DNA of 64,000 bases from Georgenia_B sunbinii (GCF_036421855.1 NZ_JAZGOK010000007.1), one strand, 5' to 3'; counted from the stretch's first letter, positions 1-13,474 are shown. Numbers and translations: made by a program. The notes: generated by a model from the letters alone, not told the origin.

Positions 1-1
1 C

Positions 2-1438
2 CACTCACTGATGGGGGAGAACGGAGCCGGCAAGTCGACGCTGATCAAGGCCCTCACCGGCGTCTACCAGATCGATTCGGGAGCCATTACCGTGGCCGGC
101 GAGCGCAAGCACTTCGCCGGCACGTCCGACGCCGAGAGGGCCGGCATCGCGACCGTCTACCAAGAGGTCAACCTCTGCGCGAACCTCTCCATCGGTGAGA
201 ACGTCATGCTCGGTCATGAGGTACGTGGCCGGTTCGGCGTCAACTGGAAGCAGACCAACCGGGTCGCCGTCGAGACGCTGAGCAGGCTCGGCCTCCAAGG
301 GCTCGACCCGACCAAGCCGCTGGCGAGCCTCTCGCTCGCCGTGCAGCAGCTCGTCGCGATCGCCCGCGCCATGGTCATCGAACCCAGGGTCCTCGTCCTC
401 GACGAGCCCACCTCGAGCCTGGACGCCAACGAGGTCGAGAGCCTGTTCATCATCCTGCGGCGGCTGCGCGACGAGGGCGTGGCGATCCTGTTCGTCTCAC
501 ACTTCCTCGAGCAGGTGTACGCGATCAGCGACAGGCTCACCGTCCTGCGCGACGGCCGGTTCGTCGGCGAGTACCCGGCCGACCTGCCACAGTCCGTCCT
601 CATCTCCAAGATGATCGGCAAGGAGCTGGAGGCGTTCCGGTCCCTCGACACCGCCGCCCAAAAGAGTGCCACCCACCGGCACGACGCCACGGTCCTCGCG
701 GCCGAGGGCCTGGGGCGCAAGGGGGCGATCATGCCGACCGACATCAGCCTGCAGCGGGGGGCCATCGTCGGCCTCGCCGGCCTGCTCGGTTCGGGCCGCA
801 CCGAGCTGGCGCGGCTGCTCTACGGCGCCGACAAGGCCGACTCCGGCACCGTCACGCTGCGCGGTAAGAAGACGGCCCTCAGCTCACCGGTCACGGCGCT
901 GGAGCACCGGATCGCGTTCTCGACCGAGAACCGCGGCCGCGAAGGAATCATCGGCGACCTCACCGTGCGGGAGAACCTCGTGCTCGCCGTGCAGGCCAAG
1001 CGCGGCTGGATGCGGCCGATGCCCCGCAAGGAGCAGGACCGCATCGTCGCCAAGTACATCAACGAGCTGGGCGTCCGGCCCGCGGACCCCGAGCGGCTCA
1101 TCAAGAACCTGTCCGGCGGTAACCAGCAGAAGGTGCTGCTCGGCCGGTGGCTGGCCACCAACCCGGAGATCCTCATCCTCGACGAGCCCACCCGCGGCAT
1201 CGACATCGGGGCGAAGGCGGACATCCAGGAGACGATCCTCAACCTCGCCGAGGACGGTGTGGCGATCCTGTTCATCTCCTCCGAGCTCGACGAGGTGGTG
1301 CGCATCTGCGAGCGCATCCTCGTGCTCAAGGACCGCAACAAGATCGCCGAGATCGAGAACGGTCCCGACGTGACGTCCCAGACCATCGTGGGCCTCATCG
1401 CCGACCACGGTGCGGACCTGAAAGAGGTGGTGTCGTGA
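2..1438 (+). CDS. Sugar ABC transporter ATP-binding protein (YtfR/AraG type), 5' partial
   Basis: This is the tandem-ATPase subunit of a CUT2-family sugar importer, a cytoplasmic protein that drives uptake through the two permeases that follow. The gene runs off the left edge: the frame is open from base 2, and the ATG at 11 is internal because it falls inside the usual H-x-LMGENGAGKST Walker A context. Walker B of the first half is VLVLDEPTSSLD; its C-loop is degenerate (ASLSLAVQQ), as is common in this family. The second half has the C-loop LSGGNQQK and Walker B ILILDEPTRGID. The stop overlaps the next start. With two YtfT/YjfF-like permeases and araD-araA downstream, L-arabinose (or another pentose or furanose) is the likely substrate; that is inferred from context. 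The substrate-binding protein is not in the window. Confidence 0.93.
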   Translation, partial: HSLMGENGAGKSTLIKALTGVYQIDSGAITVAGERKHFAGTSDAERAGIATVYQEVNLCANLSIGENVMLGHEVRGRFGVNWKQTNRVAVETLSRLGLQGLDPTKPLASLSLAVQQLVAIARAMVIEPRVLVLDEPTSSLDANEVESLFIILRRLRDEGVAILFVSHFLEQVYAISDRLTVLRDGRFVGEYPADLPQSVLISKMIGKELEAFRSLDTAAQKSATHRHDATVLAAEGLGRKGAIMPTDISLQRGAIVGLAGLLGSGRTELARLLYGADKADSGTVTLRGKKTALSSPVTALEHRIAFSTENRGREGIIGDLTVRENLVLAVQAKRGWMRPMPRKEQDRIVAKYINELGVRPADPERLIKNLSGGNQQKVLLGRWLATNPEILILDEPTRGIDIGAKADIQETILNLAEDGVAILFISSELDEVVRICERILVLKDRNKIAEIENGPDVTSQTIVGLIADHGADLKEVVS

Positions 1439-2502
1439 ACGAGCCTCGGTCGCGGATCCGCGGTGTGATCCAGCACCTGGCGGAAGCCCGCTACATCTGG
1501 GCGGTCATCGCGATCGTCATCCTGCTCGGGGTCAACGTGCTGCGCGACCCCAGCTACCTGGCGATCTCGATGAACCCGGTGACGGAGAACCTGGCGGGCA
1601 ACCTCCTCGACATCCTCCGGACGGCCGCGCCGATCCTGATGATCTCGGTGGGGATGTGCCTGGTCATCTCCACCAGCGGCATCGACCTGTCGGTCGGGTC
1701 GGTGATGGCGGTCTCCGGCGCGGTGTCCATGGAGTTCCTCAGCTCCGCGGGCGGCGACGGCGTGCTGTCGAACGCGTTCACCGCGGTGGTGCTGGCACTG
1801 CTGGTGAGTACCGTGCTCGGCGTCGCCAACGGCCTGCTCGTCGCCGTCGTCGGGCTCCAGCCGTTCATCACGACCCTGATCATGATGCTGGCCGGCCGCG
1901 GCATCGCGAAGGTCATCACCTCGGGTCAGAACACCACCGCCCGGAACGAGGCGTTCCGCTGGATAGCCAACGGTCACGTCCTCGGCTTCCCGGTGGTCAT
2001 CCTGCTCGCGCTGGGCGTGGTCCTGATGGTCGGGTTCGTCGTGCGTCGCACCGCGCTGGGTCTGATGATCGAGTCCATCGGCATCAACGCCGAAGCCAGC
2101 CGCATGGTGGGGATCAAGCCCCGCGGGCTGCTCATCACGGTGTACGCGGCCAGCGGTCTGCTGGCGGGCATCGCCGGACTGTTCACGGTGTCCACCGTGA
2201 TGACCGTCGACGTGTCGCAGACCGGCAACCAGATGGAGATGGACGCCATCCTGGCCGTGGTGATCGGCGGTACCGCACTCGCCGGCGGCAAGTTCTCGCT
2301 CGCCGGAGCGACCGCGGGGGCGTTCCTCATCGCGACGCTGAACAAGACGGTGGTGTTCCTCGGCGTGCCGTCGTCGGCCACCCCCGCCTTCAAGGCGGCC
2401 GTCATCATCATCGTCTGCTTGATCCAGTCCGAGCGGGTGCGCGGGTACGTCTCCTCACGACGCGGTCCCCGACCGGCCCGGGCGAAGGAAAAGGTGTCCT
2501 GA
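1435..2502 (+). CDS. Sugar ABC transporter permease (YtfT-like)
   Basis: This is an inner-membrane permease of the CUT2 family, about 355 residues, starting at a GTG that overlaps the ATPase stop codon (GTGA), so translation is probably coupled. The conserved signature GIDLSVGSVMA is present, followed by the LQPFITTLIMML and GIKPRG segments typical of ribose/galactofuranose-type permeases. An upstream ATG at 1147 in the same frame lies inside the ATPase gene and gives unrelated Arg-rich sequence, so it was rejected. It would form a heterodimeric channel with the next gene. Arabinose specificity is inferred from the downstream araD-araA genes. Confidence 0.92.
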   Translation: MNEPRSRIRGVIQHLAEARYIWAVIAIVILLGVNVLRDPSYLAISMNPVTENLAGNLLDILRTAAPILMISVGMCLVISTSGIDLSVGSVMAVSGAVSMEFLSSAGGDGVLSNAFTAVVLALLVSTVLGVANGLLVAVVGLQPFITTLIMMLAGRGIAKVITSGQNTTARNEAFRWIANGHVLGFPVVILLALGVVLMVGFVVRRTALGLMIESIGINAEASRMVGIKPRGLLITVYAASGLLAGIAGLFTVSTVMTVDVSQTGNQMEMDAILAVVIGGTALAGGKFSLAGATAGAFLIATLNKTVVFLGVPSSATPAFKAAVIIIVCLIQSERVRGYVSSRRGPRPARAKEKVS

Positions 2503-2503
2503 C

Positions 2504-3568
2504 ATGTCGACCGAACCCACCTCCGCAGTGGTGGACACCGTGGAGAACCAGGACACCCAGCGCCGCCGTTGGGGGGCGCTGCGCGCGAAGCTCGTGCAGA
2601 TCAACCCGTCGGCGATGCCGACCGCCGCGGCCCTGCTGCTGTTCGCGGTCATGCTCGGCTACGGCGAGCTCAGCTACGGGGGGATCTTCCAGTACAACAC
2701 GCTGTCGAACCTCCTCATCAACAACGCGCACCTGATCATCATCGCCGTCGGGATGACGTTCGTGATCCTCACCGGCGGGATCGACCTGTCTGTCGGTGCG
2801 GTCATCGCCTTCTCCAGCGTCGCCGGGGTGATGCTCGCCGGAGCCGGCTGGAACCCCTGGCTCGTCGTGCTCATGATGATCCTCATCGGGCTGCTGTTCG
2901 GCACGGTGGCGGGGGTGCTCGTGGAGTACTTCAACGTCCAGCCCTTCATTGCGACGCTGGCGACGATGTTCTTGGCGCGGGGCCTCGCCTCGATGCTCAG
3001 CACCACCCCGGAGCGGCTGGACGACGGCTCACCGATCCGGCTGCTCGCGCAGCGGATCGTGATCATCGACGGCCCCGGGGTCAACGACCTGGTGATCACC
3101 CTCGGCGGGATCATCGCCTTTGCGGTGCTCGCCGGCGGGTTCTTCGTCCTCCACCGCACACGTCGGGGCCGCACGGCCTACGCGATCGGCGGGTCGGAGC
3201 AGGCTGCCTCGCTGATGGGGCTGCCGGTACGGTCCACCCGACTGATGGTCTACATGATCAGCGGCGGCCTCGCCGGGGTGGCCGCCGTGGTCTACACCTC
3301 GCGCCTGGGCATCGCGCAGAACATCACCGGAGTCGGCTGGGAGCTCGACGCCATCGCCGCGGTGGTCATCGGCGGGACCCTGCTCACCGGTGGTGCCGGC
3401 TTCGTGCTGGGCTCGGCGGTCGGTGCGCTCGTGCTGGGCCTGATGAACCTGCTCATCGTCCGTGACGGCGGGATCAACCCGGAGATGACCACGGTGATCA
3501 CCGGCGCGATCCTGCTGACCTTTGTCCTCCTGCAGCGCGCGGTCACGATGAGACGGTCCGATCTGTAG
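2504..3568 (+). CDS. Sugar ABC transporter permease (YjfF-like)
   Basis: This is the second CUT2 permease (354 aa), starting one base after the previous stop. It carries GIDLSVGAVIAFSS, the same loop signature as its partner, plus the VQPFIATLATMFLARG segment and multiple hydrophobic helices. An ATP-binding protein followed by two non-identical permeases is the YtfR-YtfT-YjfF arrangement. A 59-bp gap separates it from araD, with no visible terminator, so transporter and catabolic genes are probably one operon. Confidence 0.92.
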   Translation: MSTEPTSAVVDTVENQDTQRRRWGALRAKLVQINPSAMPTAAALLLFAVMLGYGELSYGGIFQYNTLSNLLINNAHLIIIAVGMTFVILTGGIDLSVGAVIAFSSVAGVMLAGAGWNPWLVVLMMILIGLLFGTVAGVLVEYFNVQPFIATLATMFLARGLASMLSTTPERLDDGSPIRLLAQRIVIIDGPGVNDLVITLGGIIAFAVLAGGFFVLHRTRRGRTAYAIGGSEQAASLMGLPVRSTRLMVYMISGGLAGVAAVVYTSRLGIAQNITGVGWELDAIAAVVIGGTLLTGGAGFVLGSAVGALVLGLMNLLIVRDGGINPEMTTVITGAILLTFVLLQRAVTMRRSDL

Positions 3569-3627
3569 GCGCGCACGTCGGTCGACGGGGGCGAGGACCA
3601 ACGCAACGAAGTAGACAGGAGCGCGGT

Positions 3628-4359
3628 GTGAGACTGAGTGAGCAGACCCTGCAGGTGCAGCGGGCGGTGACCGAGACCCGGCAACGGGTGAGCGACCTGC
3701 ATGCCGAGCTGCCCCGCAACGAGCTGGTGGTGTGGACCGCCGGCAACGTGTCCGAGCGGGTGCCCGGCGTCGACCTGTTCGTCATCAAGCCTTCCGGGGT
3801 CGCCTACGACGAGCTGTCACCCGACGTCATGGTCGTGTGCACGCTCGACGGCGACAAGATCGCTGACGACGGCACGCCCGCGGCGCTCGTGCCGTCGTCA
3901 GACACCGCTGCGCACGCCTACGTCTACCGGCACCGTCCCGACGTCGGCGGCGTGGTCCACACCCACTCGACCTACGCCACCGCGTGGGCCGCTCGCGGGG
4001 AGGAGATCCCCTGCGTGCTGACGATGATGGCCGACGAGTTCGGCGGACCGGTCCCGCTGGGACCGTTCGCGATCATCGGCGACGACTCGATCGGGCGAGG
4101 GATCGTGGACACCCTCGCGGGGAGCAGGTCCCCCGCCGTCCTCATGCAGAACCACGGACCGTTCACCGTCGGCACGGACGCCCGTGCTGCGGTCAAGGCC
4201 GCCGTCATGGTCGAGGAGGTCGCCCGCACGGTGCACATCGCCCGGCAGCTGGGCGAACCGGTGGCCATCGAGCAGCGGCACATCGACTCGCTCTACGACC
4301 GCTACCAGAACGTCTACGGACAGGGCGCGCCCGCGCCCGGAGATGAAGGAGCACGATGA
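3628..4359 (+). CDS. araD: L-ribulose-5-phosphate 4-epimerase
   Basis: This converts L-ribulose 5-phosphate to D-xylulose 5-phosphate, the last step that feeds L-arabinose into the pentose phosphate pathway. It is a 243-residue class II aldolase/epimerase. The zinc-binding His pair is visible in VVHTHSTYATAW (His111 and His113), followed by QNHGPFTVG and the C-terminal AraD segment HIDSLYDRYQNVYGQ. The start is GTG at 3628, with an ACAGGAG-type ribosome site just upstream. The stop overlaps the araA start as ATGA, implying coupled translation. Length and motifs fit AraD rather than fuculose-phosphate aldolase. Confidence 0.93.
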   Translation: MRLSEQTLQVQRAVTETRQRVSDLHAELPRNELVVWTAGNVSERVPGVDLFVIKPSGVAYDELSPDVMVVCTLDGDKIADDGTPAALVPSSDTAAHAYVYRHRPDVGGVVHTHSTYATAWAARGEEIPCVLTMMADEFGGPVPLGPFAIIGDDSIGRGIVDTLAGSRSPAVLMQNHGPFTVGTDARAAVKAAVMVEEVARTVHIARQLGEPVAIEQRHIDSLYDRYQNVYGQGAPAPGDEGAR

Positions 4360-5864
4360 AGAACCCCTTCGAGCGACGGGAGATCTGGTTCCTCACGGGG
4401 ACCCAAGACCTCTACGGCGACGACGTGCTCGCTCAGGTGGCGGAGCAGTCCCAGACCATCGCCGGGCTGCTCGACGACGTGTCCGACATCCCGGTACGGA
4501 TCGTGTGGAAGCCGGTCCTCAAGGAGCGCGACGGGATCCGGCGGATGGCGCTGGCGGCCAACGCGGACGATGCGTGCGTCGGTGTCATCACCTGGATGCA
4601 CACGTTCTCCCCGGCCAAGGCATGGATCCTCGGCCTCGACGCCCTCCGTAAGCCGATGCTGCACCTGCACACGCAGGCGAACGTGGCGCTGCCGTGGGCC
4701 GAGCTCGACATGGACTTCATGAACCTCAACCAGGCCGCGCACGGCGACCGCGAGTTCGGGTACATCGCCACCCGGATGGGGGTGCCGCGCAAGACCGTCG
4801 TCGGTCATGCCAGCCACCCGGTGGTGCAGGCCAAGGTCGCCACGTGGGCTCGGGCGGCCACCGGCTGGGCGGCCGCCCACGAGCTGAAGGTGGCGCGCTT
4901 CGGGGACAACATGCGTGACGTCGCCGTCACCGAGGGGGACAAGACTGAGGCCGAGATCCGGCTGGGGGTGTCGACCAACACGTGGGGCGTCAACGAGCTC
5001 GTCGAGCGGGTGGACGCCGCGAGGGACACGGACGTCGACGCGCTCGTCGCCGAGTACGACGCGACCTACGACGTCGCCCCCGAGCTCGGTCCCGACGGCG
5101 AGCGGCGCGAGTCGTTGCGGTACGGCGCCCGCATCGAGCTCGGCCTGCGGGCCTTCCTCGAGGACGGCGGCTTCGGTGCGTTCACGACGAACTTCCAGGA
5201 CCTTGGTGGCCTGCGCCAGCTGCCCGGGCTCGCCGTCCAGCGGCTGATGGCCGACGGCTACGGCTTCGGCGCCGAGGGTGACTGGAAGACCGCGGTACTC
5301 GTGCGGATCGCCAAGGTGATGGGGTACGGGCTGCCCGGTGGTGCCTCATTGATGGAGGACTACACCTACGAGCTGACCCCGGGCAAGGAGAAGATCCTCG
5401 GGGCGCACATGCTCGAGGTCTGCCCCTCGCTCACCCGCGAGCGTCCCCGGCTGGAGATCCACCCGCTGGGGATCGGCGACCGCGAGGACCCGGTGCGGCT
5501 GGTGTTCGACGCCGACCGTGGTCCCGCCGTCGTCGTCGCACTATCCGATATGCGCGACCGGTTCCGGATCACCGCGAATGCCGTCGACGTCGTCGGGCCG
5601 GACGCCGAGCTGCCGAAGCTGCCGGTGGCCCGGGCGGTGTGGCAGCCGCAGCCGTCGCTCGCCACCTCGGCGGAGTGCTGGTTGGTGGCCGGGGCGGCCC
5701 ACCACACCGTGATGACCACCCAGCTGGGCGTGGAGGTCTTCGAGGACTTCGCCGACATCGCGGCGATGGAGCTGGCCGTCATCGACGCCGATACCAGCAC
5801 CCGGGCTTTCGCCCGCGAGCTGCGCTGGAACCAGGCGTACTACCGGTTCGCCGAAGGCTTCTGA
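4356..5864 (+). CDS. araA: L-arabinose isomerase
   Basis: This isomerises L-arabinose to L-ribulose in the cytoplasm. The protein is 502 residues, close to the E. coli enzyme (500). The expected metal ligands and catalytic residues are at nearly the same numbers: Glu307 in GAEGDW, Glu334 in LMEDYTYEL, His351 in GAHMLEVCP and His450 in AAHHTVM. The N-terminus (EIWFLTGTQDLYG) is typical. It overlaps araD by four bases. No conventional araB lies in this operon; the FGGY kinase at 18.2-19.9 kb is the candidate. A 3'-terminal remnant of a second araA copy lies near 28.8 kb. Confidence 0.97.
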   Translation: MKNPFERREIWFLTGTQDLYGDDVLAQVAEQSQTIAGLLDDVSDIPVRIVWKPVLKERDGIRRMALAANADDACVGVITWMHTFSPAKAWILGLDALRKPMLHLHTQANVALPWAELDMDFMNLNQAAHGDREFGYIATRMGVPRKTVVGHASHPVVQAKVATWARAATGWAAAHELKVARFGDNMRDVAVTEGDKTEAEIRLGVSTNTWGVNELVERVDAARDTDVDALVAEYDATYDVAPELGPDGERRESLRYGARIELGLRAFLEDGGFGAFTTNFQDLGGLRQLPGLAVQRLMADGYGFGAEGDWKTAVLVRIAKVMGYGLPGGASLMEDYTYELTPGKEKILGAHMLEVCPSLTRERPRLEIHPLGIGDREDPVRLVFDADRGPAVVVALSDMRDRFRITANAVDVVGPDAELPKLPVARAVWQPQPSLATSAECWLVAGAAHHTVMTTQLGVEVFEDFADIAAMELAVIDADTSTRAFARELRWNQAYYRFAEGF

Positions 5865-5912
5865 CCGCTGCCGGCCCTGTTCGACGGGGTCGGCAGGGGC
5901 CTTGTCCAGTAC

Positions 5913-5950
5913 CAGTGTTGCGGCCTGCGCCGGAGGGGGCCGCAACACTG
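5913..5950 (+). terminator. Hairpin downstream of araA
   Basis: A perfect 13-bp stem (CAGTGTTGCGGCC paired with its complement ending at 5950) with a 12-nt loop lies about 50 bp after the araA stop. There is no U-tract, which is common for GC-rich actinobacterial terminators. A weaker imperfect hairpin lies just before it. Confidence 0.6.
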
Positions 5951-6026
5951 TCCTGAGCCCGCCCGGCGAAGGCTCCTTGACGCCGGGGTGCCCGACTCGC
6001 AGCATCCGAGCACGCGCCCGACCGGT

Positions 6027-6040
6027 GCGCACGTTAACAT
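6027..6040 (+). promoter_or_regulatory. LacI-type operator, site 1
   Basis: GCGCACGTTAACAT matches the window-wide motif GTGAGCGTTAACAT at 11 of 14 positions, including the central CG typical of LacI-family operators. It lies about 45 bp upstream of the -35 box of the ThuA/sugar-dehydrogenase gene. Confidence 0.65.
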
Positions 6041-6059
6041 CGGCGCTCAGCCGCCAAAA

Positions 6060-6073
6060 GGTAAGCGTTTGCC
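6060..6073 (+). promoter_or_regulatory. Second palindromic operator-like site
   Basis: GGTAAGCGTTTGCC is a near-palindrome (10 of 14 positions symmetric) centred on CG, as in LacI-family operators. It differs in sequence from the other sites here. It ends 12 bp before the -35 box, so it may bind a second LacI-family regulator, for example one for catabolite control. Confidence 0.4.
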
Positions 6074-6085
6074 GCGCCAATTTGA

Positions 6086-6115
6086 TTGACGGTAACCCAA
6101 AAGGCGGCCTAAACT
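6086..6115 (+). promoter_or_regulatory. Promoter of the ThuA/sugar-dehydrogenase gene
   Basis: A TTGACG -35 box (6086-6091) and a TAAACT -10 box (6110-6115) are separated by 18 bp. The 5' leader to the GTG start is about 140 nt. The rest of the gap 5865-6263 holds the hairpin and the two operators described here and no further gene that I can support. Confidence 0.6.
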
Positions 6116-6263
6116 GGGCGATCAGCGTGACCGGCGACACGATCCCGTTGCCGATGCTCCGAAGATGGGGCCGCGCGACCGTCGGTGTACCCCGCCGCTG
6201 CTTTCACGCCTCGGATCACCAGTCGGACCGATGGCGCATCGAACACGACTTCAAGGAGGAACC

Positions 6264-11183
<4,920 letters not shown>

Positions 11184-11230
11184 TCCCCGCGCGTCGCTGA
11201 CCGGCTTCATGCCGCCAGCGGCATGACGAA

Positions 11231-11262
11231 GGGGGCGGGTCGGAAACTTCCGGCCCGCCCCC
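11231..11262 (+). terminator. Terminator of the ThuA protein gene
   Basis: A 13-bp GC-rich stem (GGGGGCGGGTCGG against its complement, one wobble pair) with a short loop lies about 50 bp downstream of the stop codon. Confidence 0.7.
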
Positions 11263-11319
11263 GGGGTCCCGGTATACCAGGGGATTTCTCGGTCCGAACA
11301 CGCTGGTGGAGATCTTCTT

Positions 11320-11333
11320 GTGCACGCTAACAT
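11320..11333 (+). promoter_or_regulatory. LacI-type operator, site 3
   Basis: GTGCACGCTAACAT keeps the GTG...CG.TAACAT core of the shared motif. It is the only site between the ThuA gene and the WxL-like gene and lies 294 bp upstream of the latter's start. Confidence 0.65.
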
Positions 11334-11626
11334 CGGCTGCTAGCATCGAAATATCCGACGTGCGAATGCGGAATTCCGCTCGGTGCACATATGCGCAAGA
11401 CACTGGTGTTGAGCACGTCCGAGACATCGCCGACAGGCGCCATGGAAGGAGTCGGACGGCAGATGGGCACATTCGGGCCCAATGGGGGGCTCGGCCGACA
11501 AGGCTGGGAATGACGCGTAGCAAGACGCTGGTGGCAGTTCGTCGCCGCGGCAAGGACGGTGACCGGAAAGACCGGTCGCTCGGAAGTTCGGCTCGGATGC
11601 ATACCGGCCGGAAACTGGAGAGACGC
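11334..11626 (+). other. Long non-coding leader of the WxL-like gene
   Basis: Nearly 300 bp separate operator site 3 from the ATG at 11627. The frame upstream of that ATG is open, but the translation lacks a signal-peptide or domain character and the ATG has its own ribosome site (CTGGAGAG). The stretch contains a small GACCGG-AAA-GACCGGTC hairpin near 11560 and other GC-rich inverted repeats. I could not match it to a named riboswitch. Confidence 0.3.
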
Positions 11627-12247
11627 ATGAACAAGAAGGGTCTGCTTACCCGTACCGGTATCGGTGCCACGGGAGCAATGCTGCTCATGAGCGGTGCCGG
11701 CATGGCCGTCGCCGACGAGATCAGCGGCGATGACGTCCAGCTCAATGTCGAGATCGCCGCGGTGGAGCCGGTCGGTGCGCTGACCATGAGCGTCGCGGAC
11801 AGCTCGACGACGCTGACCGAGGTGGAGTCCGAGGACGCCGAGGTGCGCCAGTTCGACGGCACGCTGCCCACCGTGACGGTGAGCGACGACCGCGAAGAGG
11901 TCCCCGAGGGCGTCTTCTGGTACGTCACCGGCCAGTCCTCGGCCTTCACCGCGGACGGGCTGCCCGACATCGGTCCGGACCAGCTGGGCTGGACGCCGAA
12001 CCTCATCACCGACGACGGTGTTGTCGCGGAGGGGGATGAGGTCCTCACCTCCCTCGACGAGGGTGACAACGCGGTCGGTCTGGTGGCCGAGGATCTGCTT
12101 GCCCTCTCGTGGGACTCCGCCGAGGCGCAGGACACCACCGGAGAGTGGGAGGCGAACGCCGACTTGTTCCTCAAGACCCCGGCCGACGTCGCGCCCGGCA
12201 GCTACGCCGCCACGCTCACGCTGACCCTCTGGGAGGATGCGTTGTGA
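11627..12247 (+). CDS. Secreted WxL-like surface protein
   Basis: This is a 206-residue exported protein with a signal peptide (MNKKGLLTRTGIGATGAMLL, cleavage near VADE). It has a repeated beta-rich character and ends in SYAATLTLTLWED, reminiscent of the C-terminal YxATLTWTL of WxL domains, which bind peptidoglycan in Gram-positive bacteria. The key supporting context is the next gene, a DUF916-type membrane protein; WxL and DUF916 proteins are normally encoded together. It has one Trp-containing beta segment (TTGEWEANADLFL) but not two canonical WxL motifs, so family membership is an inference. It sits downstream of a LacI-type operator inside the arabinan-degradation cluster, suggesting a surface scaffold or adhesin role. 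Confidence 0.7.
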   Translation: MNKKGLLTRTGIGATGAMLLMSGAGMAVADEISGDDVQLNVEIAAVEPVGALTMSVADSSTTLTEVESEDAEVRQFDGTLPTVTVSDDREEVPEGVFWYVTGQSSAFTADGLPDIGPDQLGWTPNLITDDGVVAEGDEVLTSLDEGDNAVGLVAEDLLALSWDSAEAQDTTGEWEANADLFLKTPADVAPGSYAATLTLTLWEDAL

Positions 12248-12275
12248 TCGGTCGCTCGATCGAGTGACCGTCATC

Positions 12276-12320
12276 GGGTCGGGGGGGGGGGGGGGGGCCG
12301 CGGTTTCGCGGCCCCGACCC
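12276..12320 (+). terminator. Hairpin with an expanded poly-G tract between the WxL-like and DUF916 genes
   Basis: The right arm CGCGGCCCCGACCC would pair with GGGTCGGGGCCGCG. The left arm is present but its G tract is 17 G long (12281-12297), where four are needed, so the hairpin carries a roughly 13-nt G bulge. It lies between two genes that are normally co-expressed and could act as a variable attenuator, or could reflect a sequencing slip. Confidence 0.6.
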
Positions 12321-12337
12321 TGACTCTTGGGACCACC

Positions 12338-13399
12338 ATGCTTCCTCTGACCTGGTACCGCGCCGTTCGCTGCTGGCCGGCCGTGCTGCTGGCCTGCGCC
12401 CTCGCTGCTCTTGCGACCTTTGCCCTTGCGGCACCGGCGGGAGCCGCCGCGGACGAGCCGCCGCCGGTTCGGTGGTCGACGACGCCGGCGGACGAGTCGG
12501 GCCCCGACGGCCGGCGGGTCGTCGAGCACACCCTCGACCCGGGCGAGACGATCGAGGAGCACCTTGCGGTGCGAAACGTCAGCGAGGACGACGTGACCTT
12601 CACGCTCGCGGCTGCAGACGGCTTCTACACCCGCACCGGACGCTTCGACATGCTTGCCTCCGGCGAGGAGTCGGTCGGTGCCGGAACCTGGATCACGCTG
12701 CCCGAGTCGGTCACCGTCGCCGCCGGCGAGACCGAGGTGGTGGACTTCTCCATCACTGTGCCGTCGAGCACCGAGCCCGGCGACCATGCCGCGGGCATCA
12801 CGGCGTCGGTGCACTCGGTGCAGTCGGCGGAGGACGGCACAAGCGTCGGGGTGGAGAGCCGGATCGGCTTCCGGGTGACCACCCGGGTCACTGGTGAGCT
12901 CACGCCCTCCGCGGTCGTGGAGAACCTCTCAGGGACGTATGCGGGTTCGTGGAACGCCTTCCGTCCCGGTCGGGTGAGCGTGTCCTTCGACGTGGTCAAT
13001 GAGGGCAATACCCGGCTGTTCGTCGACGGTGACATCGGGGTGGGCGGCCGCATCGTGGGGGTCGTGGTCGGTGACAACCGCCAGGAGATCCTGCCCGGTG
13101 ACGTCCGCGACATTGCGGTCGACGTCGACCAGGTCTGGCCGCTCTTCATGGTTCCCGTGGAGCTGACGATCGTGCCCGAGATGGTCGCGTTGGATGGTTC
13201 CACCGCCACTCTCGACCCCATCGTCATCGAGACCGTCGTGTGGGCGGTGCCGTGGCCGCAGCTGCTCCTGCTCGCCGGTCTGGTGCTGGTCCTCGGTGCG
13301 ATCTTCTGGGGGCGGCGGAGGTCTCGCCGGCGACTCCAGCAGATGCTCGCCGAGGCCCGCGACGAGGGGCGCCGGACGGCGGTAGAGAACGCGCACTGA
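12338..13399 (+). CDS. DUF916-type WxL-binding membrane protein
   Basis: This is a 353-residue protein with an N-terminal signal peptide (cleavage near PAGAAADE), two Ig-like beta domains and one C-terminal transmembrane helix (about residues 300-325) followed by an Arg-rich cytoplasmic tail (WGRRRSRRRLQQ). The layout and the segments RVVEHTLDPGETIEEHLAVRN and SSTEPGDHAAGITASV match the DUF916 (WxL protein peptidoglycan-domain) family, whose members anchor or present WxL proteins at the cell surface. The ATG at 12338 has only a weak ribosome site (TTGGGA). It pairs with the upstream secreted protein and is followed by a GH43 gene with its own promoter. Confidence 0.8.
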   Translation: MLPLTWYRAVRCWPAVLLACALAALATFALAAPAGAAADEPPPVRWSTTPADESGPDGRRVVEHTLDPGETIEEHLAVRNVSEDDVTFTLAAADGFYTRTGRFDMLASGEESVGAGTWITLPESVTVAAGETEVVDFSITVPSSTEPGDHAAGITASVHSVQSAEDGTSVGVESRIGFRVTTRVTGELTPSAVVENLSGTYAGSWNAFRPGRVSVSFDVVNEGNTRLFVDGDIGVGGRIVGVVVGDNRQEILPGDVRDIAVDVDQVWPLFMVPVELTIVPEMVALDGSTATLDPIVIETVVWAVPWPQLLLLAGLVLVLGAIFWGRRRSRRRLQQMLAEARDEGRRTAVENAH

Positions 13400-13433
13400 T
13401 CGTTCTGAGTCTGTTGCCCGAAGGGTTTGCCCC

Positions 13434-13462
13434 TTGCGGTCGGACGCCGTGCGTCATAGCCT
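13434..13462 (+). promoter_or_regulatory. Promoter of the tandem GH43 gene
   Basis: TTGCGG (13434-13439) and TAGCCT (13457-13462) are separated by 17 bp. The LacI-type operator begins about 12 bp further downstream, over the expected transcription start, a classical repression position. Confidence 0.55.
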
Positions 13463-13474
13463 GTGCTCCAAAGT

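Noticed and set aside
6165..6263. Upstream ATG start for the ThuA protein
   Set aside because: It lacks a ribosome site and would bury the signal peptide, whereas GTG 6264 has AAGGAGGA.
11534..11625. Cyclic-di-GMP riboswitch in the leader of the WxL-like gene
   Set aside because: A GAAA tetraloop-like hairpin is present, but the conserved core of that riboswitch class is not.
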